Below are positions 8,025 to 16,631 of a DNA stretch of 33,195 nucleotides, in pieces. Each line of letters begins with the position of its first letter. The first letter of the stretch is position 1. The position numbers and the translations under genes were made by a program. Source of the stretch: Acidiferrobacteraceae bacterium (GTDB lineage Bacteria > Pseudomonadota > Gammaproteobacteria > Arenicellales > UBA868); assembly GCA_002724185.1 (NCBI GenBank), contig PBOB01000050.1, positions 1 through 33,195 of the forward strand, read 5' to 3'. Below the pieces are notes generated by a model. The model did not search any database. It was not told where the DNA came from and saw nothing but the letters and a program-made list of their open reading frames with translations.

Positions 8025-9335
8025 ATGCTGCCAATTGTAACTATTTTAGGTAGACCCAATGTCGGAAAATCAACGTTATTTAATCGGTTAGTTCGATCAA
8101 ACAAGTCATTGGTCGACGATCAGGCAGGTGTCACTCGCGATAGAATGTATGCGAAAGCAAATCTTAACGGGAACGATTATTTGTTCGTTGACACTGGTGG
8201 GTTGGGTGCCACAGAAGATATTTTGCATGAGGAGGTCCATGAGCAGGTTGAGATAGCTATTGAAGAATCAGACGCGATCATCTTGGTAGTTGACTTCAAT
8301 GGCGGGCGACTCGGTGTTGATAGAGACATTGCTGCACGCTTGCGCCTTGTGTCGCAACCGCTTCTTTTGGCGGTCAATAAAACCGAAGGTCGCGAAAAGA
8401 ATTCAGCGGTGGCTGAGTTCCATGAGCTTGCTCTCGGAGATCCGATTGCAATTTCTGCTAGAACCGGATCTGGTATTTCTGAACTAACACAAGAGTTGTG
8501 TAATTGTGTGCCGTCCAAAAACGTAGAGAGAGAGGATGAAAGGCCTAGTTTGGCAGTAATAGGGCGACCGAATGTAGGAAAGTCAACACTAGTAAATTCC
8601 TTAGCTAAATGTAAGAGAGTGATAGTTGCAGATGTACCGGGCACTACTAGAGATATGATAAGTGTGCCCATAGACTGGCCAGGATGGCCGATTACTGTAA
8701 TCGATACAGCTGGCGTTCGTCGAAAGTCTCGAGTAAAAGAAGTTATAGAGCAGTACTCGATTGTAAAGACGTTTCAGGCCGTATCAGCTAGTAGCGTAGC
8801 ATTACTACTACTAGACGCAACGGAGGGCATAGTTGAACAAGATAAGACAATTGCCGGGTTAGTACTTCATAGCGGGCGATCAATTGTTGTTATTGTTAAT
8901 AAGTGGGATAAGTTAAGTAAATATGAAAAGCGATTATTTAACAGGAGTCTTTCATTAAGTTTCTCATTTTTGCCTAAGCATGAAGCCGTTAGAATATCTG
9001 CTCTACGTGGAACCGGTATAAGTAATGTCATGCAGGCTAGTCAACGTGCTCATGAGTCCGCAATTGTTGACTTACCCACGGGCAAGTTAAACCGCTTCTT
9101 AGCCGAGGCAATTGATCGACACCCACCAGCACGGCTGCGTGGACGAGCTGTTAACCTAAAGTTTGCACATCAGGGCGGCAGAAATCCACCGGTGGTGGTC
9201 ATCCACGGTAATTTATCCAATAGCTTGTCACCGGGATATCGAAGATACCTTTCTAACTATTTTGCCGAGGCGTTTAGCTTGATAGGCGCTCGAATTCGAA
9301 TCGAGGTTCGGGCAAGCGCAAATCCATACGCCTAA
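8025..9335 (+). CDS. der: ribosome-assembly GTPase Der (EngA)
   Basis: An essential double GTPase for 50S subunit maturation. There are two G domains, each with GRPNVGKST as Walker A (residues ~9-17 and 180-188). The first domain has the switch DTGG and NKTEG (a variant of NKxD), and the second has DTAGVRRKSRV and NKWD. A KH-like C-terminal domain follows and includes LKFAHQGGRNPP and a conserved family ending. At 436 residues it is shorter than E. coli Der (490) but within the range of the family. The 163-base gap upstream contains TATACT at 8002-8007, a possible -10 box, but no convincing -35 and no ribosome binding site. Convergent with xseA. Confidence 0.96.
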   Translation: MLPIVTILGRPNVGKSTLFNRLVRSNKSLVDDQAGVTRDRMYAKANLNGNDYLFVDTGGLGATEDILHEEVHEQVEIAIEESDAIILVVDFNGGRLGVDRDIAARLRLVSQPLLLAVNKTEGREKNSAVAEFHELALGDPIAISARTGSGISELTQELCNCVPSKNVEREDERPSLAVIGRPNVGKSTLVNSLAKCKRVIVADVPGTTRDMISVPIDWPGWPITVIDTAGVRRKSRVKEVIEQYSIVKTFQAVSASSVALLLLDATEGIVEQDKTIAGLVLHSGRSIVVIVNKWDKLSKYEKRLFNRSLSLSFSFLPKHEAVRISALRGTGISNVMQASQRAHESAIVDLPTGKLNRFLAEAIDRHPPARLRGRAVNLKFAHQGGRNPPVVVIHGNLSNSLSPGYRRYLSNYFAEAFSLIGARIRIEVRASANPYA

Positions 9336-9405
9336 GCAGTAGTCTAGCTTAGATAGATAGTTATGTGCGATATCTGATACCAAGGGCTACTCTTAGAATT
9401 CTTGC

Positions 9406-10746
9406 TTAGTTTATAGGGTCTATTTTATCTATAGTACACACGAGCTGGCCATGCGCTAGCTCTGCGGTGAGGTGTTCGCCTGTGTTTACGTACTTAGCGT
9501 CAGAAATTACGTCACCAGTTTTTTGGGCACGTAAAATTGCATAGCCTCGCTCAAGGGTATGTTTGGGGCTTAGCGCTTGCAGGCGGCCTTCAATGGCAGC
9601 AACGAGTCCAGCGGGATCGAGAATTAAAGATTTTTTCCGCAAGATAAGCCGGCTCGTTAGAGATTCAAACAGGACACGGTTTCGTTCTATTTTCGCAACC
9701 GGTGATAGCATAAGCAGCCGTTGAGATAGACGTAGCAATGCCATTTCTTTCCTATGTTCCTTGCCTGATATGCAAAACACTGAACGATCAATAAGATTGC
9801 GAAGAGTTTGCTGATAAGATCTCAGTCGCTCTAATGGATGCCGAAGGCGACGGCTGAGAAGATCGATATTCTGATTTTGCTTTTGAAAATATGATTCTAT
9901 TGTGAGCTGTGCTCGATATCTAAGGGAAGCTAGATGGTCGATTAGATCGTTCTTATCGGGTGTTACGTATTCAGCTGCTGCTGTAGGCGTGGCCGCTCTG
10001 TAGTCAGCAGCTAAATCTGAGAGTGTTACGTCTGTTTCATGCCCAATGCCGGCAACGACCGGGATGGAGCTATCAACAATAGCTCGAACTACGGCCTCTT
10101 CATTAAAAGGCCATAGATCTTCAAGCGATCCACCGCCTCGAGACAAGATAAGCACATCGCAAGTAGGATATTTGTTGGCTTTTTCAAGAGCGCTTACTAT
10201 CTCAGAAGTGGCCTGCTTGCCTTGCACTGAGACTGGATAAACAAGTACATCTGCTATAGGGAATCGGCGGTATAGTGTGGATAAAATATCTTGAATTGCT
10301 GCCCCGGATGTAGATGTGATTATGCCAATAGTATTAGGTAGTTCTGGCGTCATAAGCTTCAGCGATGAATCGAACAGACCCTCAGCGATAAGTTTATTTT
10401 TTAGTTCATCATATCGTCTCCGTAAAACACCTTCACCAGCTGGCTCAATATGTTCAACGATTAGCTGAAAATCGCCTCGTGTTTCATAGAGTGAGATTTT
10501 TCCCCGAACTAGAACGGCAATTCCGTTTTCGATATTAGATGAGTGACGAAGCTGTCGTTGTCGAAAGAATGCGCACCGTAGCTGTGCGCTCTCATCTTTT
10601 AGCGTGAAATAGCGATGTCCAGACGCAGGTGATGCCAAGTTAGAAATTTCACCTTCGACCCAAATACTCTGGTAGTTCTTTTCCAGAAGTAGGCGCACTT
10701 CATTATTAAACTCATGAACTGTATAGACTTTTTCTTCCATCATCAT
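9406..10746 (-). CDS. xseA: exodeoxyribonuclease VII large subunit
   Basis: The large, catalytic subunit of exonuclease VII, which degrades single-stranded DNA into short oligonucleotides and acts with XseB. The 446 residues show an N-terminal OB-fold ([25 protein letters not shown] split over residues ~23-50), the catalytic core with [20 protein letters not shown] and [18 protein letters not shown], a long helical region, and a C-terminal end with [11 protein letters not shown]. Three ATG-rich start options lie within the first residues (MMMEE); 10740 is equally possible. It is divergent from guaB with a 90-base gap, as in E. coli. Confidence 0.95.
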   Translation of the reverse strand: MMMEEKVYTVHEFNNEVRLLLEKNYQSIWVEGEISNLASPASGHRYFTLKDESAQLRCAFFRQRQLRHSSNIENGIAVLVRGKISLYETRGDFQLIVEHIEPAGEGVLRRRYDELKNKLIAEGLFDSSLKLMTPELPNTIGIITSTSGAAIQDILSTLYRRFPIADVLVYPVSVQGKQATSEIVSALEKANKYPTCDVLILSRGGGSLEDLWPFNEEAVVRAIVDSSIPVVAGIGHETDVTLSDLAADYRAATPTAAAEYVTPDKNDLIDHLASLRYRAQLTIESYFQKQNQNIDLLSRRLRHPLERLRSYQQTLRNLIDRSVFCISGKEHRKEMALLRLSQRLLMLSPVAKIERNRVLFESLTSRLILRKKSLILDPAGLVAAIEGRLQALSPKHTLERGYAILRAQKTGDVISDAKYVNTGEHLTAELAHGQLVCTIDKIDPIN

Positions 10747-10801
10747 AAGACTAGCTGGACTGCTTCAGGAGAGCAAGTGTCTGGTAGTGGTTTTAGGGTC
10801 G

Positions 10802-10830
10802 TTTACCGATGCGGTGTGAGAACGTATAAT
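10802..10830 (+). promoter_or_regulatory. guaB promoter, predicted to give a leaderless mRNA
   Basis: TTTACC (10802-10807, 4 of 6 to TTGACA), a 17-base spacer and a perfect TATAAT (10825-10830). Transcription would begin about 7 bases after the -10 box, which is the A of the guaB ATG at 10837. No Shine-Dalgarno sequence lies between the -10 box and the ATG. The match is seen; the start of transcription is inferred. Confidence 0.6.
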
Positions 10831-10836
10831 TTACCG

Positions 10837-12303
10837 ATGAGAGCTGATAATCTCGCACTGACTTTTGACGATGTACTCTTGATTCCTGCCTTTTCTGAGG
10901 TATTGCCTCGTGACGTAGATCTCAGCGTGGCCCTCACGGAGCGAATTACTTTACGAATCCCGTTGGTCTCTGCAGCTATGGATACTGTTACCGAGGCCCG
11001 TACGGCTATTGCTATGGCACAGGCCGGAGGCCTTGGAGTAATTCATCGGAACCTTACTCCAGTACAACAGGCGCAAGAGGTTGCTCGTGTTAAGAAATTT
11101 GAGAGCGGCATAGTTGTGGATCCGATTTGTGTAAAAGAATCTACCCTGATCAGTAAGGCAATTGATTTAGTTCGCAATAACGGTGTCTCAGGATTACCAG
11201 TCCTTGATTCTCATGGGAAAGTCTGTGGGATAGTTACACGTCGAGACTTACGTTTCGTCCCGACAAAAACTGCACCAGTAAGTGATGTAATGACACCGCG
11301 AGATCGATTGGTAACAGCGTCGCCAAATGCTGATAGAAGAGAAATAGCCACACTACTGCATCAACATCGTATTGAAAAAGTTTTGCTTGTTAATAGAGAT
11401 GATGAATTAGTTGGACTGATTACGTCGAAGGATCTTGACAAAGAGGTAGAGTTCCCCAATGCGTCTAAAGATGTTGAAGGGCGATTACGCGTAGCAGCAG
11501 CAGTAGGAACCGGAAGAGATAGTAAGGCGCGCATTGAACAACTTTTGAGCGCGGGTGCAGATGCTATCGTTATTGATACAGCCCATGGTCATTCAAAGTT
11601 AGTATTTGAATTAATTTCGTGGACTAAGAAATCTTATCCTAAAGCGGAGGTGATTGCTGGCAACATAGCAACTGCGCCTGCGGCGCGTGCTATGGCAGAT
11701 GCTGGTGTCGATGTAGTTAAAGTGGGTATCGGACCAGGTTCTATATGCACCACAAGAATTGTAGCGGGTGTGGGTGTTCCACAAGTAACAGCTGTCAACA
11801 ATATTTCTGAGGAGCTAACTGGCAGCGACGTAACAATTATTTGTGATGGCGGAGTTCGATTTTCTGGCGATATCGCCAAAGCAATAGCGGCTGGGGCGCA
11901 CGCAGTTATGGTTGGTAGTCTGCTCGCTGGCACCGACGAAGCGCCCGGTGAGATTGAATTATATCAAGGTAGGTCCTATAAGACTTACCGTGGCATGGGT
12001 TCTCTTGGGGCAATGGAGGATGGCTCGAAAGATAGATATTTTCAAGATGGAGAGCAAGATGCTAGTAAATTGGTGCCGGAAGGAATTGAAGGCCGAGTGC
12101 CCTATAAAGGCTCAATCACAAATATTCTTCATCAGTTAACCGGTGGCCTTAGGGCTAGCATGGGCTACACGGGATGTTCCGATATTCAAGAGATGCGGGC
12201 GAAAACTAATTTTGTCCGGATAACACAGGCAGGAGTTCAAGAAAGCCATGTACATGACGTGACTATTGTTAAGGAGTCACCAAATTATCAGCGCAATGAA
12301 TGA
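10837..12303 (+). CDS. guaB: inosine-5'-monophosphate dehydrogenase
   Basis: Oxidises IMP to XMP with NAD+, the committed step to guanine nucleotides. The 488 residues equal the E. coli length when read from ATG 10837, and the N-terminus [13 protein letters not shown] aligns from there. The frame is open further upstream to 10714, but that part overlaps xseA and has no homology. The TIM barrel is interrupted by two CBS domains (about residues 90-205, with VMTPRDRLV between them). The catalytic loop is [13 protein letters not shown] with nucleophile C304. The flap has MGSLGAM. Followed 35 bases later by guaA; the two catalyse consecutive steps. Regulation by a promoter abutting the ATG is described separately. 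Confidence 0.97.
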   Translation: MRADNLALTFDDVLLIPAFSEVLPRDVDLSVALTERITLRIPLVSAAMDTVTEARTAIAMAQAGGLGVIHRNLTPVQQAQEVARVKKFESGIVVDPICVKESTLISKAIDLVRNNGVSGLPVLDSHGKVCGIVTRRDLRFVPTKTAPVSDVMTPRDRLVTASPNADRREIATLLHQHRIEKVLLVNRDDELVGLITSKDLDKEVEFPNASKDVEGRLRVAAAVGTGRDSKARIEQLLSAGADAIVIDTAHGHSKLVFELISWTKKSYPKAEVIAGNIATAPAARAMADAGVDVVKVGIGPGSICTTRIVAGVGVPQVTAVNNISEELTGSDVTIICDGGVRFSGDIAKAIAAGAHAVMVGSLLAGTDEAPGEIELYQGRSYKTYRGMGSLGAMEDGSKDRYFQDGEQDASKLVPEGIEGRVPYKGSITNILHQLTGGLRASMGYTGCSDIQEMRAKTNFVRITQAGVQESHVHDVTIVKESPNYQRNE

Positions 12304-12338
12304 ATTGTTTCTCGGCAACCTATTAGAGAGGCGCGACA

Positions 12339-13916
12339 ATAGAAAGGCAAAATCTTCAGGAAGATCGAATTCTTATTCTTGATTTCGGTTCTCAGTATAC
12401 ACAGCTTATTGCTCGAAGGATTCGCGAGCTTGGAGTGTATTGCGAAGTCAGGCGTTACGATGCTTCTTTGGCTCAGGTCCGCAATTTTATGCCAAGTGGC
12501 ATAATTCTTTCCGGAGGACCCGAGACTGTTACCGAATCTTCACCCCCAAGTCCAGACGTTGGCATATACACCTTGGATGTGCCGTTACTTGGTATCTGTT
12601 ATGGAATGCAAATAATGGCCGATCAACTTGGTGGAGAGGTGTCTATATCCAACAAGCGTGAATTTGGTTTAGCCAAAGTCTCCCCTCATCATGATCAAGA
12701 GTGGCTTGGTGAGTCGACTAGCGCGGCTTCCGCAAAGAAGGTGGAGTTTGATGTATGGATGAGTCATAGCGACAAAGTGATTGAGCTGCCTCCTGGGTTC
12801 ACTATCGCAGCATCAAGTGTGAATGCACCTATGGCAGCCATCATAGACATTGACCGGCGTTTTTTCGGTCTTCAGTTTCATCCAGAAGTTACTCAGACTT
12901 CGAACGGTCCGAGGATTCTCGAGTTTTTCTTGGTGCAAGTTTGTAAGTGTTCGCAATCTTGGACTAGCAGCAACGTAGCAAAAGATCTGATCGAAATAAT
13001 TAGACAGAAGGTGGCTGGCGATAAAGTCGTGTTAGGTCTGTCAGGCGGCGTAGATTCTGCTGTTGTAGCTGTGTTACTCCATCAAGCAATCGGTGATCAG
13101 CTAACTTGTATATTTGTTGATAATGGGTTGCTTCGGTTAAATGAAGGCGCCGAGGTTGTGGAGACATTTCAAAAAAATATAGGAATAGAGGTTCGTCAAG
13201 TTAATGCAGTAGAGCGATTTTTTCGTGAGCTTAGTGGTGTTACTGATCCAGAGGAGAAAAGAAAAGTTATCGGGCGAGTATTTATTGAGGTATTCCAAGA
13301 TGAGGCCAATAAGATTCGTGATATCAAGTGGCTAGCTCAGGGTACAATTTACCCAGACATCATAGAATCGGCTGGTAACGTGCACTCATCTGCGCAGGTA
13401 ATTAAATCGCATCATAATGTTGGGGGCTTACCTTCATCATTAAATCTGAAGTTGTTAGAGCCTCTCTCGAAGCTATTTAAGGACGAAGTTAGATCGCTTG
13501 GTAGGCATTTAGGGATACCCAAGCAATTAGTATATAGGCATCCGTTCCCTGGACCAGGCTTAGGCGTGCGTATTGTGGGTGAGGTGACAAAAGAGAATGT
13601 AGATATTCTCAGAAAAGTTGATCATATCTTTCTTACTGAGCTAAAGCGTCATAATCTATACGATGAAGTCAGTCAGGCATTTGCTGTATTTCTTCCTATA
13701 AAGTCAGTAGGGGTGGTGGGGGATAACAGAGCATACAACCATGTTGTATCGTTGCGGGCAGTAGAAACAATTGACTTTATGACGGCTGATTGGAAAAAGT
13801 TACCCTATGAATTCCTCTCGCACGTGTCGACACGAATAATTAACGAAGTTTCTAGTATTGGTAGGGTCACTTATGATATTTCATCGAAACCACCTGCAAC
13901 AATTGAGTGGGAATAA
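12339..13916 (+). CDS. guaA: GMP synthase (glutamine-hydrolysing), non-canonical start codon
   Basis: Converts XMP to GMP using ATP and glutamine. The class-I glutaminase domain has the opening strand RILILDFGSQYTQ, nucleophile C87 (GICYGMQ) and the HPE of FHPEVTQT. The ATP-pyrophosphatase domain has the P-loop LSGGVDSAV. The dimerisation domain holds the usual SHHNVGG and ends PPATIEWE. The conserved N-terminus lies upstream of the first usable canonical start (GTG 12435), and the frame is closed by a TAG at 12324. Between them there is no ATG, GTG or TTG. ATA at 12339, seven bases after AGAGAGG, would give exactly 525 residues, the E. coli length. ATT at 12369, five bases after AGGAAG, is the alternative. 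I annotate 12339 with moderate certainty; the gene identity is certain. Confidence 0.93.
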   Translation: MERQNLQEDRILILDFGSQYTQLIARRIRELGVYCEVRRYDASLAQVRNFMPSGIILSGGPETVTESSPPSPDVGIYTLDVPLLGICYGMQIMADQLGGEVSISNKREFGLAKVSPHHDQEWLGESTSAASAKKVEFDVWMSHSDKVIELPPGFTIAASSVNAPMAAIIDIDRRFFGLQFHPEVTQTSNGPRILEFFLVQVCKCSQSWTSSNVAKDLIEIIRQKVAGDKVVLGLSGGVDSAVVAVLLHQAIGDQLTCIFVDNGLLRLNEGAEVVETFQKNIGIEVRQVNAVERFFRELSGVTDPEEKRKVIGRVFIEVFQDEANKIRDIKWLAQGTIYPDIIESAGNVHSSAQVIKSHHNVGGLPSSLNLKLLEPLSKLFKDEVRSLGRHLGIPKQLVYRHPFPGPGLGVRIVGEVTKENVDILRKVDHIFLTELKRHNLYDEVSQAFAVFLPIKSVGVVGDNRAYNHVVSLRAVETIDFMTADWKKLPYEFLSHVSTRIINEVSSIGRVTYDISSKPPATIEWE

Positions 13917-13947
13917 ATCATAATTATATTAAAAAAGGAAATTAAAT

Positions 13948-14271
13948 ATGTCGATAATAGAACGTCTCGGTATTGCAATAGATACAAAAGATGAAAATAC
14001 AATGAAAGAATTACTCCATGATGATTTTAAATTTACAATGCATGCTTCGGGCAATGTTTTAAAGAAACAAGATGTTATTGATTGGGCAATGAGTGACGAC
14101 ATCAAGCGTGATAAAGTAAGAATTCTATATGAAAATGAAGAAGTTGGAATTGAACACGCCTTTGTTACTTTTAGTGATGGCAATGTTCAAGCAGTTATGG
14201 GTGTATATATGTTCAAAGATGGTCAGGTTATCGCAATGGAGACAGGCGCAACTAATCTACCTAAAGCATAG
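13948..14271 (+). CDS. NTF2-like/SnoaL-like small protein
   Basis: A 107-residue protein with the pattern of the NTF2-like (SnoaL-type) cone fold: an N-terminal helix (IIERLGIAIDTKDENTMKEL), the HDDFKF segment that begins the sheet, and a C-terminal strand pattern (VQAVMGVYMFKDGQVIAMETGA). Members of this fold include isomerases, hydrolases and many proteins of unknown role, so no activity can be given. AGGAA lies 7 bases before the ATG, a better ribosome binding site than most neighbours have. The gene is markedly AT-rich, with codons such as AAA, GAA, ATT and AAT dominating. It lies between guaA and a fragment of a foreign guaA, so it was probably brought in by transfer. Confidence 0.7.
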   Translation: MSIIERLGIAIDTKDENTMKELLHDDFKFTMHASGNVLKKQDVIDWAMSDDIKRDKVRILYENEEVGIEHAFVTFSDGNVQAVMGVYMFKDGQVIAMETGATNLPKA

Positions 14272-14273
14272 TT

Positions 14274-14371
14274 TTGTATCCTGATATTATTGAAAGTGTA
14301 ATTTTTGCTGGTGGCCCTCTGTAACGATTAAGAGTCATCATAATGTAGGGGGGTTACCAGAAAAAACGAAA
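14274..14371 (+). pseudogene. guaA: remnant of a second, divergent guaA (internal fragment, frameshifted)
   Basis: From TTG 14274 the frame reads LYPDIIESVIFAGGP up to 14318. After a one-base loss it continues from 14321 as VTIKSHHNVGGLPEKTK and stops at TAG 14372. This is the GMP synthase segment just before and including the SHHNVGG motif. The intact guaA in this window has YPDIIESAGNVHSS...VIKSHHNVGGLPSS at the same place, and its DNA is clearly different, so this is not a recent local duplication. The SxxFxGGPSVTIKSHHNVGGLPEK form is what I recall from alphaproteobacterial GuaA. It begins 2 bases after the NTF2-like stop. Nothing further of guaA is visible on either side. Confidence 0.75.
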
Positions 14372-14497
14372 TAGTATAATGAATCACTTACACAGGAACA
14401 GGGTTCCAAACGTCCATTCATCTCCGATAGTAATGACTACAAACTATTCAAAACACTAATGATATCTAGTGATTCCAACGGTAAAAAATCTACTGGG

Positions 14498-14995
14498 ATG
14501 ATAAAAATAGAAACAGAGCGGTTGATACTCAAGAAATTAAAAAGAAATGATATGCAGGCTCTTATTCTTGGGATTGGAGAGTGGGAAGTGGCAAAATGGT
14601 TATCTAATGTGCCTCACCCATATACAGAAAATGATGCAGAAGATTGGTTAGGGATAGTCGCTCACCAAGAATTAAATCTCAATATTTTTGAGCACAACGC
14701 CTTAGTCGGTGGAATTGGGTTAGAGATTAACGATCATGGCTGCTGGGAATTGGGTTATTGGTTGGATAGACAACATTGGCAAAGGGGGTATGCAGTAGAG
14801 GCAGCGAAAGGCTTGCTTGATTATGCTGCTAAAGAGCTTAGTATAGAAAAAATTGAGGCATCGCATATGAAAGGAAATGATGCATCTGCAAGGGTATTAA
14901 AGAAGCTGGGATTTAAAGCGAAGGGGATTGGTAAGGTTTATTCCGTCGCGCGTAAAGAGAAGGTGCCATGTAAAACACTGGTATTAGAATTATGA
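14498..14995 (+). CDS. GNAT-family N-acetyltransferase (RimJ/RimL type)
   Basis: An acetyl-CoA-dependent acetyltransferase of the Acetyltransf_3 group. It shows the N-terminal ETERLILKKLKRNDM, the central beta4 strand GCWELGYWLDRQHWQRGYAVEAAK, whose QRGYA is the pyrophosphate-binding motif A, and a later NDASARVLKKLGFKAKG typical of RimJ/RimL-like enzymes. The substrate cannot be told; ribosomal protein N-termini, small amines and antibiotics are all used in this group. An in-frame ATG at 14459 would add 13 unconserved residues; I prefer 14498 because family members begin close to the ETERL motif. AT-rich, like the neighbouring NTF2-like gene, and part of the insertion that separates guaA from tadA. 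Confidence 0.82.
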   Translation: MIKIETERLILKKLKRNDMQALILGIGEWEVAKWLSNVPHPYTENDAEDWLGIVAHQELNLNIFEHNALVGGIGLEINDHGCWELGYWLDRQHWQRGYAVEAAKGLLDYAAKELSIEKIEASHMKGNDASARVLKKLGFKAKGIGKVYSVARKEKVPCKTLVLEL

Positions 14996-15073
14996 ATGAC
15001 GGAAGTTGTGTTTATCACCAAATGACTTCACAACATAACAAAGTGAAGCACTTTAGATGTTGCTATTATTTTT

Positions 15074-15553
15074 ATGGCTCTTAGTCAACATCAGACATCT
15101 GATGAAAAATGGATGCAGATTGCTCTTGAGCAAGCAAAGATCGCATTTCAAGAAAATGAAGTTCCAGTTGGAGCAGTAGTACGGATTGGAGACGACCTCA
15201 TTAGTGTAGGGCGTAATAGTTCGATTAAATCCTCTGACCCAACATCGCATGCAGAGATTAATGCATTGAGAGCTGCCTGCGAGACTAAGCAAACATCTAA
15301 GTTAAACAATGCCGTCATATATGTGACACTTGAACCATGTCTTATGTGTGCAGGCGCGCTGCTCAATGCCAGAATAAGAGGATTAGTGTATGGCGCTCAG
15401 GATACAAGTAGTGGTGCCGCTGGCAGCATAATCAATGTTCTTGAGTCTGGTTGGCTAAATCATCGTATAGATATCACTTCAGGCGTATGCAGTGATAAAG
15501 CTGCTGCTCTACTAACGGTGTTTTTCGATAATCTACGTCGTAATGAGGATTAA
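15074..15553 (+). CDS. tadA: tRNA-specific adenosine-34 deaminase TadA
   Basis: Deaminates adenosine to inosine at the wobble position of tRNA-Arg(ACG), an essential step. The 159 residues contain the zinc-site signatures of the cytidine/deoxycytidylate deaminase fold: H59-A-E61 (catalytic glutamate E61) and PCLMC with C89 and C92. VPVGAVV near the N-terminus and the ARIRGLVYGAQD stretch are typical of TadA. In several gammaproteobacteria tadA directly follows guaA; here about 1.1 kb of AT-rich DNA intervenes. No clear ribosome binding site is seen. TATTAT at 15064-15069 resembles a -10 box but has no -35 partner. Convergent with the regulator gene at 15599. Confidence 0.95.
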   Translation: MALSQHQTSDEKWMQIALEQAKIAFQENEVPVGAVVRIGDDLISVGRNSSIKSSDPTSHAEINALRAACETKQTSKLNNAVIYVTLEPCLMCAGALLNARIRGLVYGAQDTSSGAAGSIINVLESGWLNHRIDITSGVCSDKAAALLTVFFDNLRRNED

Positions 15554-15598
15554 AGTGTACCTGCTGAAGATTGAAAAGGATTGCTATTGATAATCTAG

Positions 15599-16606
15599 CT
15601 AGTGATGGGTTATTTGTTCTCGCCACTGACTCGCTGGTTCGAGAGCTATTGCACGTCGATCATCCCGGGGCGAAATATTAAAGAACTCCCTGTAGCACTT
15701 GCTAAAATGCGGCGGTGAGACAAATCCGCATGCAAAAGCTACTTCGACTATAGATCGTGGCGTACTCAGTAATAATTCTCTGGCTCTTCTCAGACGTATC
15801 TCTAGATAATAACGAGTAGGTACGCAGTTCAGGTGTTTCCGAAATATCCGTTCAAGTTGACGGCGCGAAATGCCGACATGACCTGCCAATTCATCCAAAC
15901 TCATTGGTTCCTCAATATTCGACTCCATTAACTCAACGGCCTCGACTAGTTTCGGTTGACTACTGCCGAAGCGTTGTTTCAACGGGATTCGTTGCCGGTC
16001 ATTTGCGGTACGAATCCGGTCGCATATAAATTGCTCAGAAATTGATGTTGCAAGCTCTATGTTATGTTGTCGTCGAATTAGATTTAGCATCATATCCATA
16101 GGTGCGGTTCCGCCCGAGGATGTATATCGCTGCCTATCAATCTCAAAAAGCTCAGAAGAGATAATAAGTTGCGGAAATTCCTCACGCATCTCTCGAATGT
16201 TTTCCCAATGCACGGTGCAGCGATAGCCGTCGAGCTGGCCAATACGAGCCAATAGGTAACTGCCTGTACATATTGCACCGATAACAACATTTTCTCTGAT
16301 AAATGGTTTTAGTGCCGAGGCGAGCATTGGCTCCCAATCTCTTTCTATTGTTATACCGGTGCATATGAATAGTGCATCGAGCTTGTTGTCGTTAGAGATC
16401 TGGGTGATTGGGCCAATCGACAGTCCGTTACTTGCACATACTGGGAGCCCATCAATAGAAAACAGGGAATACTGGTATAGTTGTTTACCGCTAATACGAT
16501 TTGCCATTCGCAATGGCTCTATAGAGGCCGATAGGGAGATCATGGTGAAGTCAGGAAAAAGAACAAACCCATAGCGTTTTGTTGTTGGCGTGAGCATTGT
16601 CTCCAT
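15599..16606 (-). CDS. GlxA/GbdR-type transcriptional regulator (DJ-1-like + AraC DNA-binding)
   Basis: A 335-residue regulator with two parts. The N-terminal DJ-1/PfpI (class-I amidotransferase-like) domain covers residues ~10-190 and has AICTGSYLLA at the nucleophile elbow. The C-terminal AraC HTH domain covers ~225-325, with LDELAGHVGISRRQLERIFRK and VAFACGFVSPPHFSKCYREFF. Regulators of this architecture include GbdR (glycine betaine/dimethylglycine), SouR (sarcosine), CdhR (carnitine) and ArgR of Pseudomonas, all controlling amino acid or methylated-amine catabolism. A methylated-amine locus lies about 6 kb away, so a GbdR-like role is an attractive inference. It is divergent from the indolepyruvate oxidoreductase gene across a 266-base gap with two inverted repeats, so that gene is another candidate target. 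Confidence 0.9.
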   Translation of the reverse strand: METMLTPTTKRYGFVLFPDFTMISLSASIEPLRMANRISGKQLYQYSLFSIDGLPVCASNGLSIGPITQISNDNKLDALFICTGITIERDWEPMLASALKPFIRENVVIGAICTGSYLLARIGQLDGYRCTVHWENIREMREEFPQLIISSELFEIDRQRYTSSGGTAPMDMMLNLIRRQHNIELATSISEQFICDRIRTANDRQRIPLKQRFGSSQPKLVEAVELMESNIEEPMSLDELAGHVGISRRQLERIFRKHLNCVPTRYYLEIRLRRARELLLSTPRSIVEVAFACGFVSPPHFSKCYREFFNISPRDDRRAIALEPASQWREQITHH

Positions 16607-16617
16607 TTATCTTTCTT

Positions 16618-16631
16618 TCGACCTCGGTCGA
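16618..16631. repeat. palindrome upstream of the GlxA-type regulator, possible operator
   Basis: TCGACC-TC-GGTCGA, two perfect 6-base arms around a 2-base centre, 11 bases upstream of the regulator's start codon. A second, imperfect dyad (TTTATCGACT ... AGTGATAAA, 16736-16769) lies further into the same gap. Their placement suggests autoregulation or control of the divergent gene, but AraC-type proteins usually bind direct repeats, so binding by this regulator is only a guess. Confidence 0.35.

Noticed and set aside
8177-8671. 164-residue open frame antisense to der
   Set aside because: It is a shadow of the two conserved G domains, with no ribosome binding site and no family resemblance.
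9336-9405. Intrinsic terminator between convergent der and xseA
   Set aside because: No stable hairpin with a T tract could be found on either strand.
12435-13916. guaA starting at GTG 12435
   Set aside because: It would delete RILILDFGSQY and the first helix of the glutaminase domain, which are conserved in all GMP synthases; the homology plainly runs upstream of it.
14274-14371. guaA fragment as a recent duplication of the neighbouring guaA
   Set aside because: The DNA and several residues differ from the intact gene (VIFAGGP-VTIK against AGNVHSSAQVIK), far more than a recent copy would.
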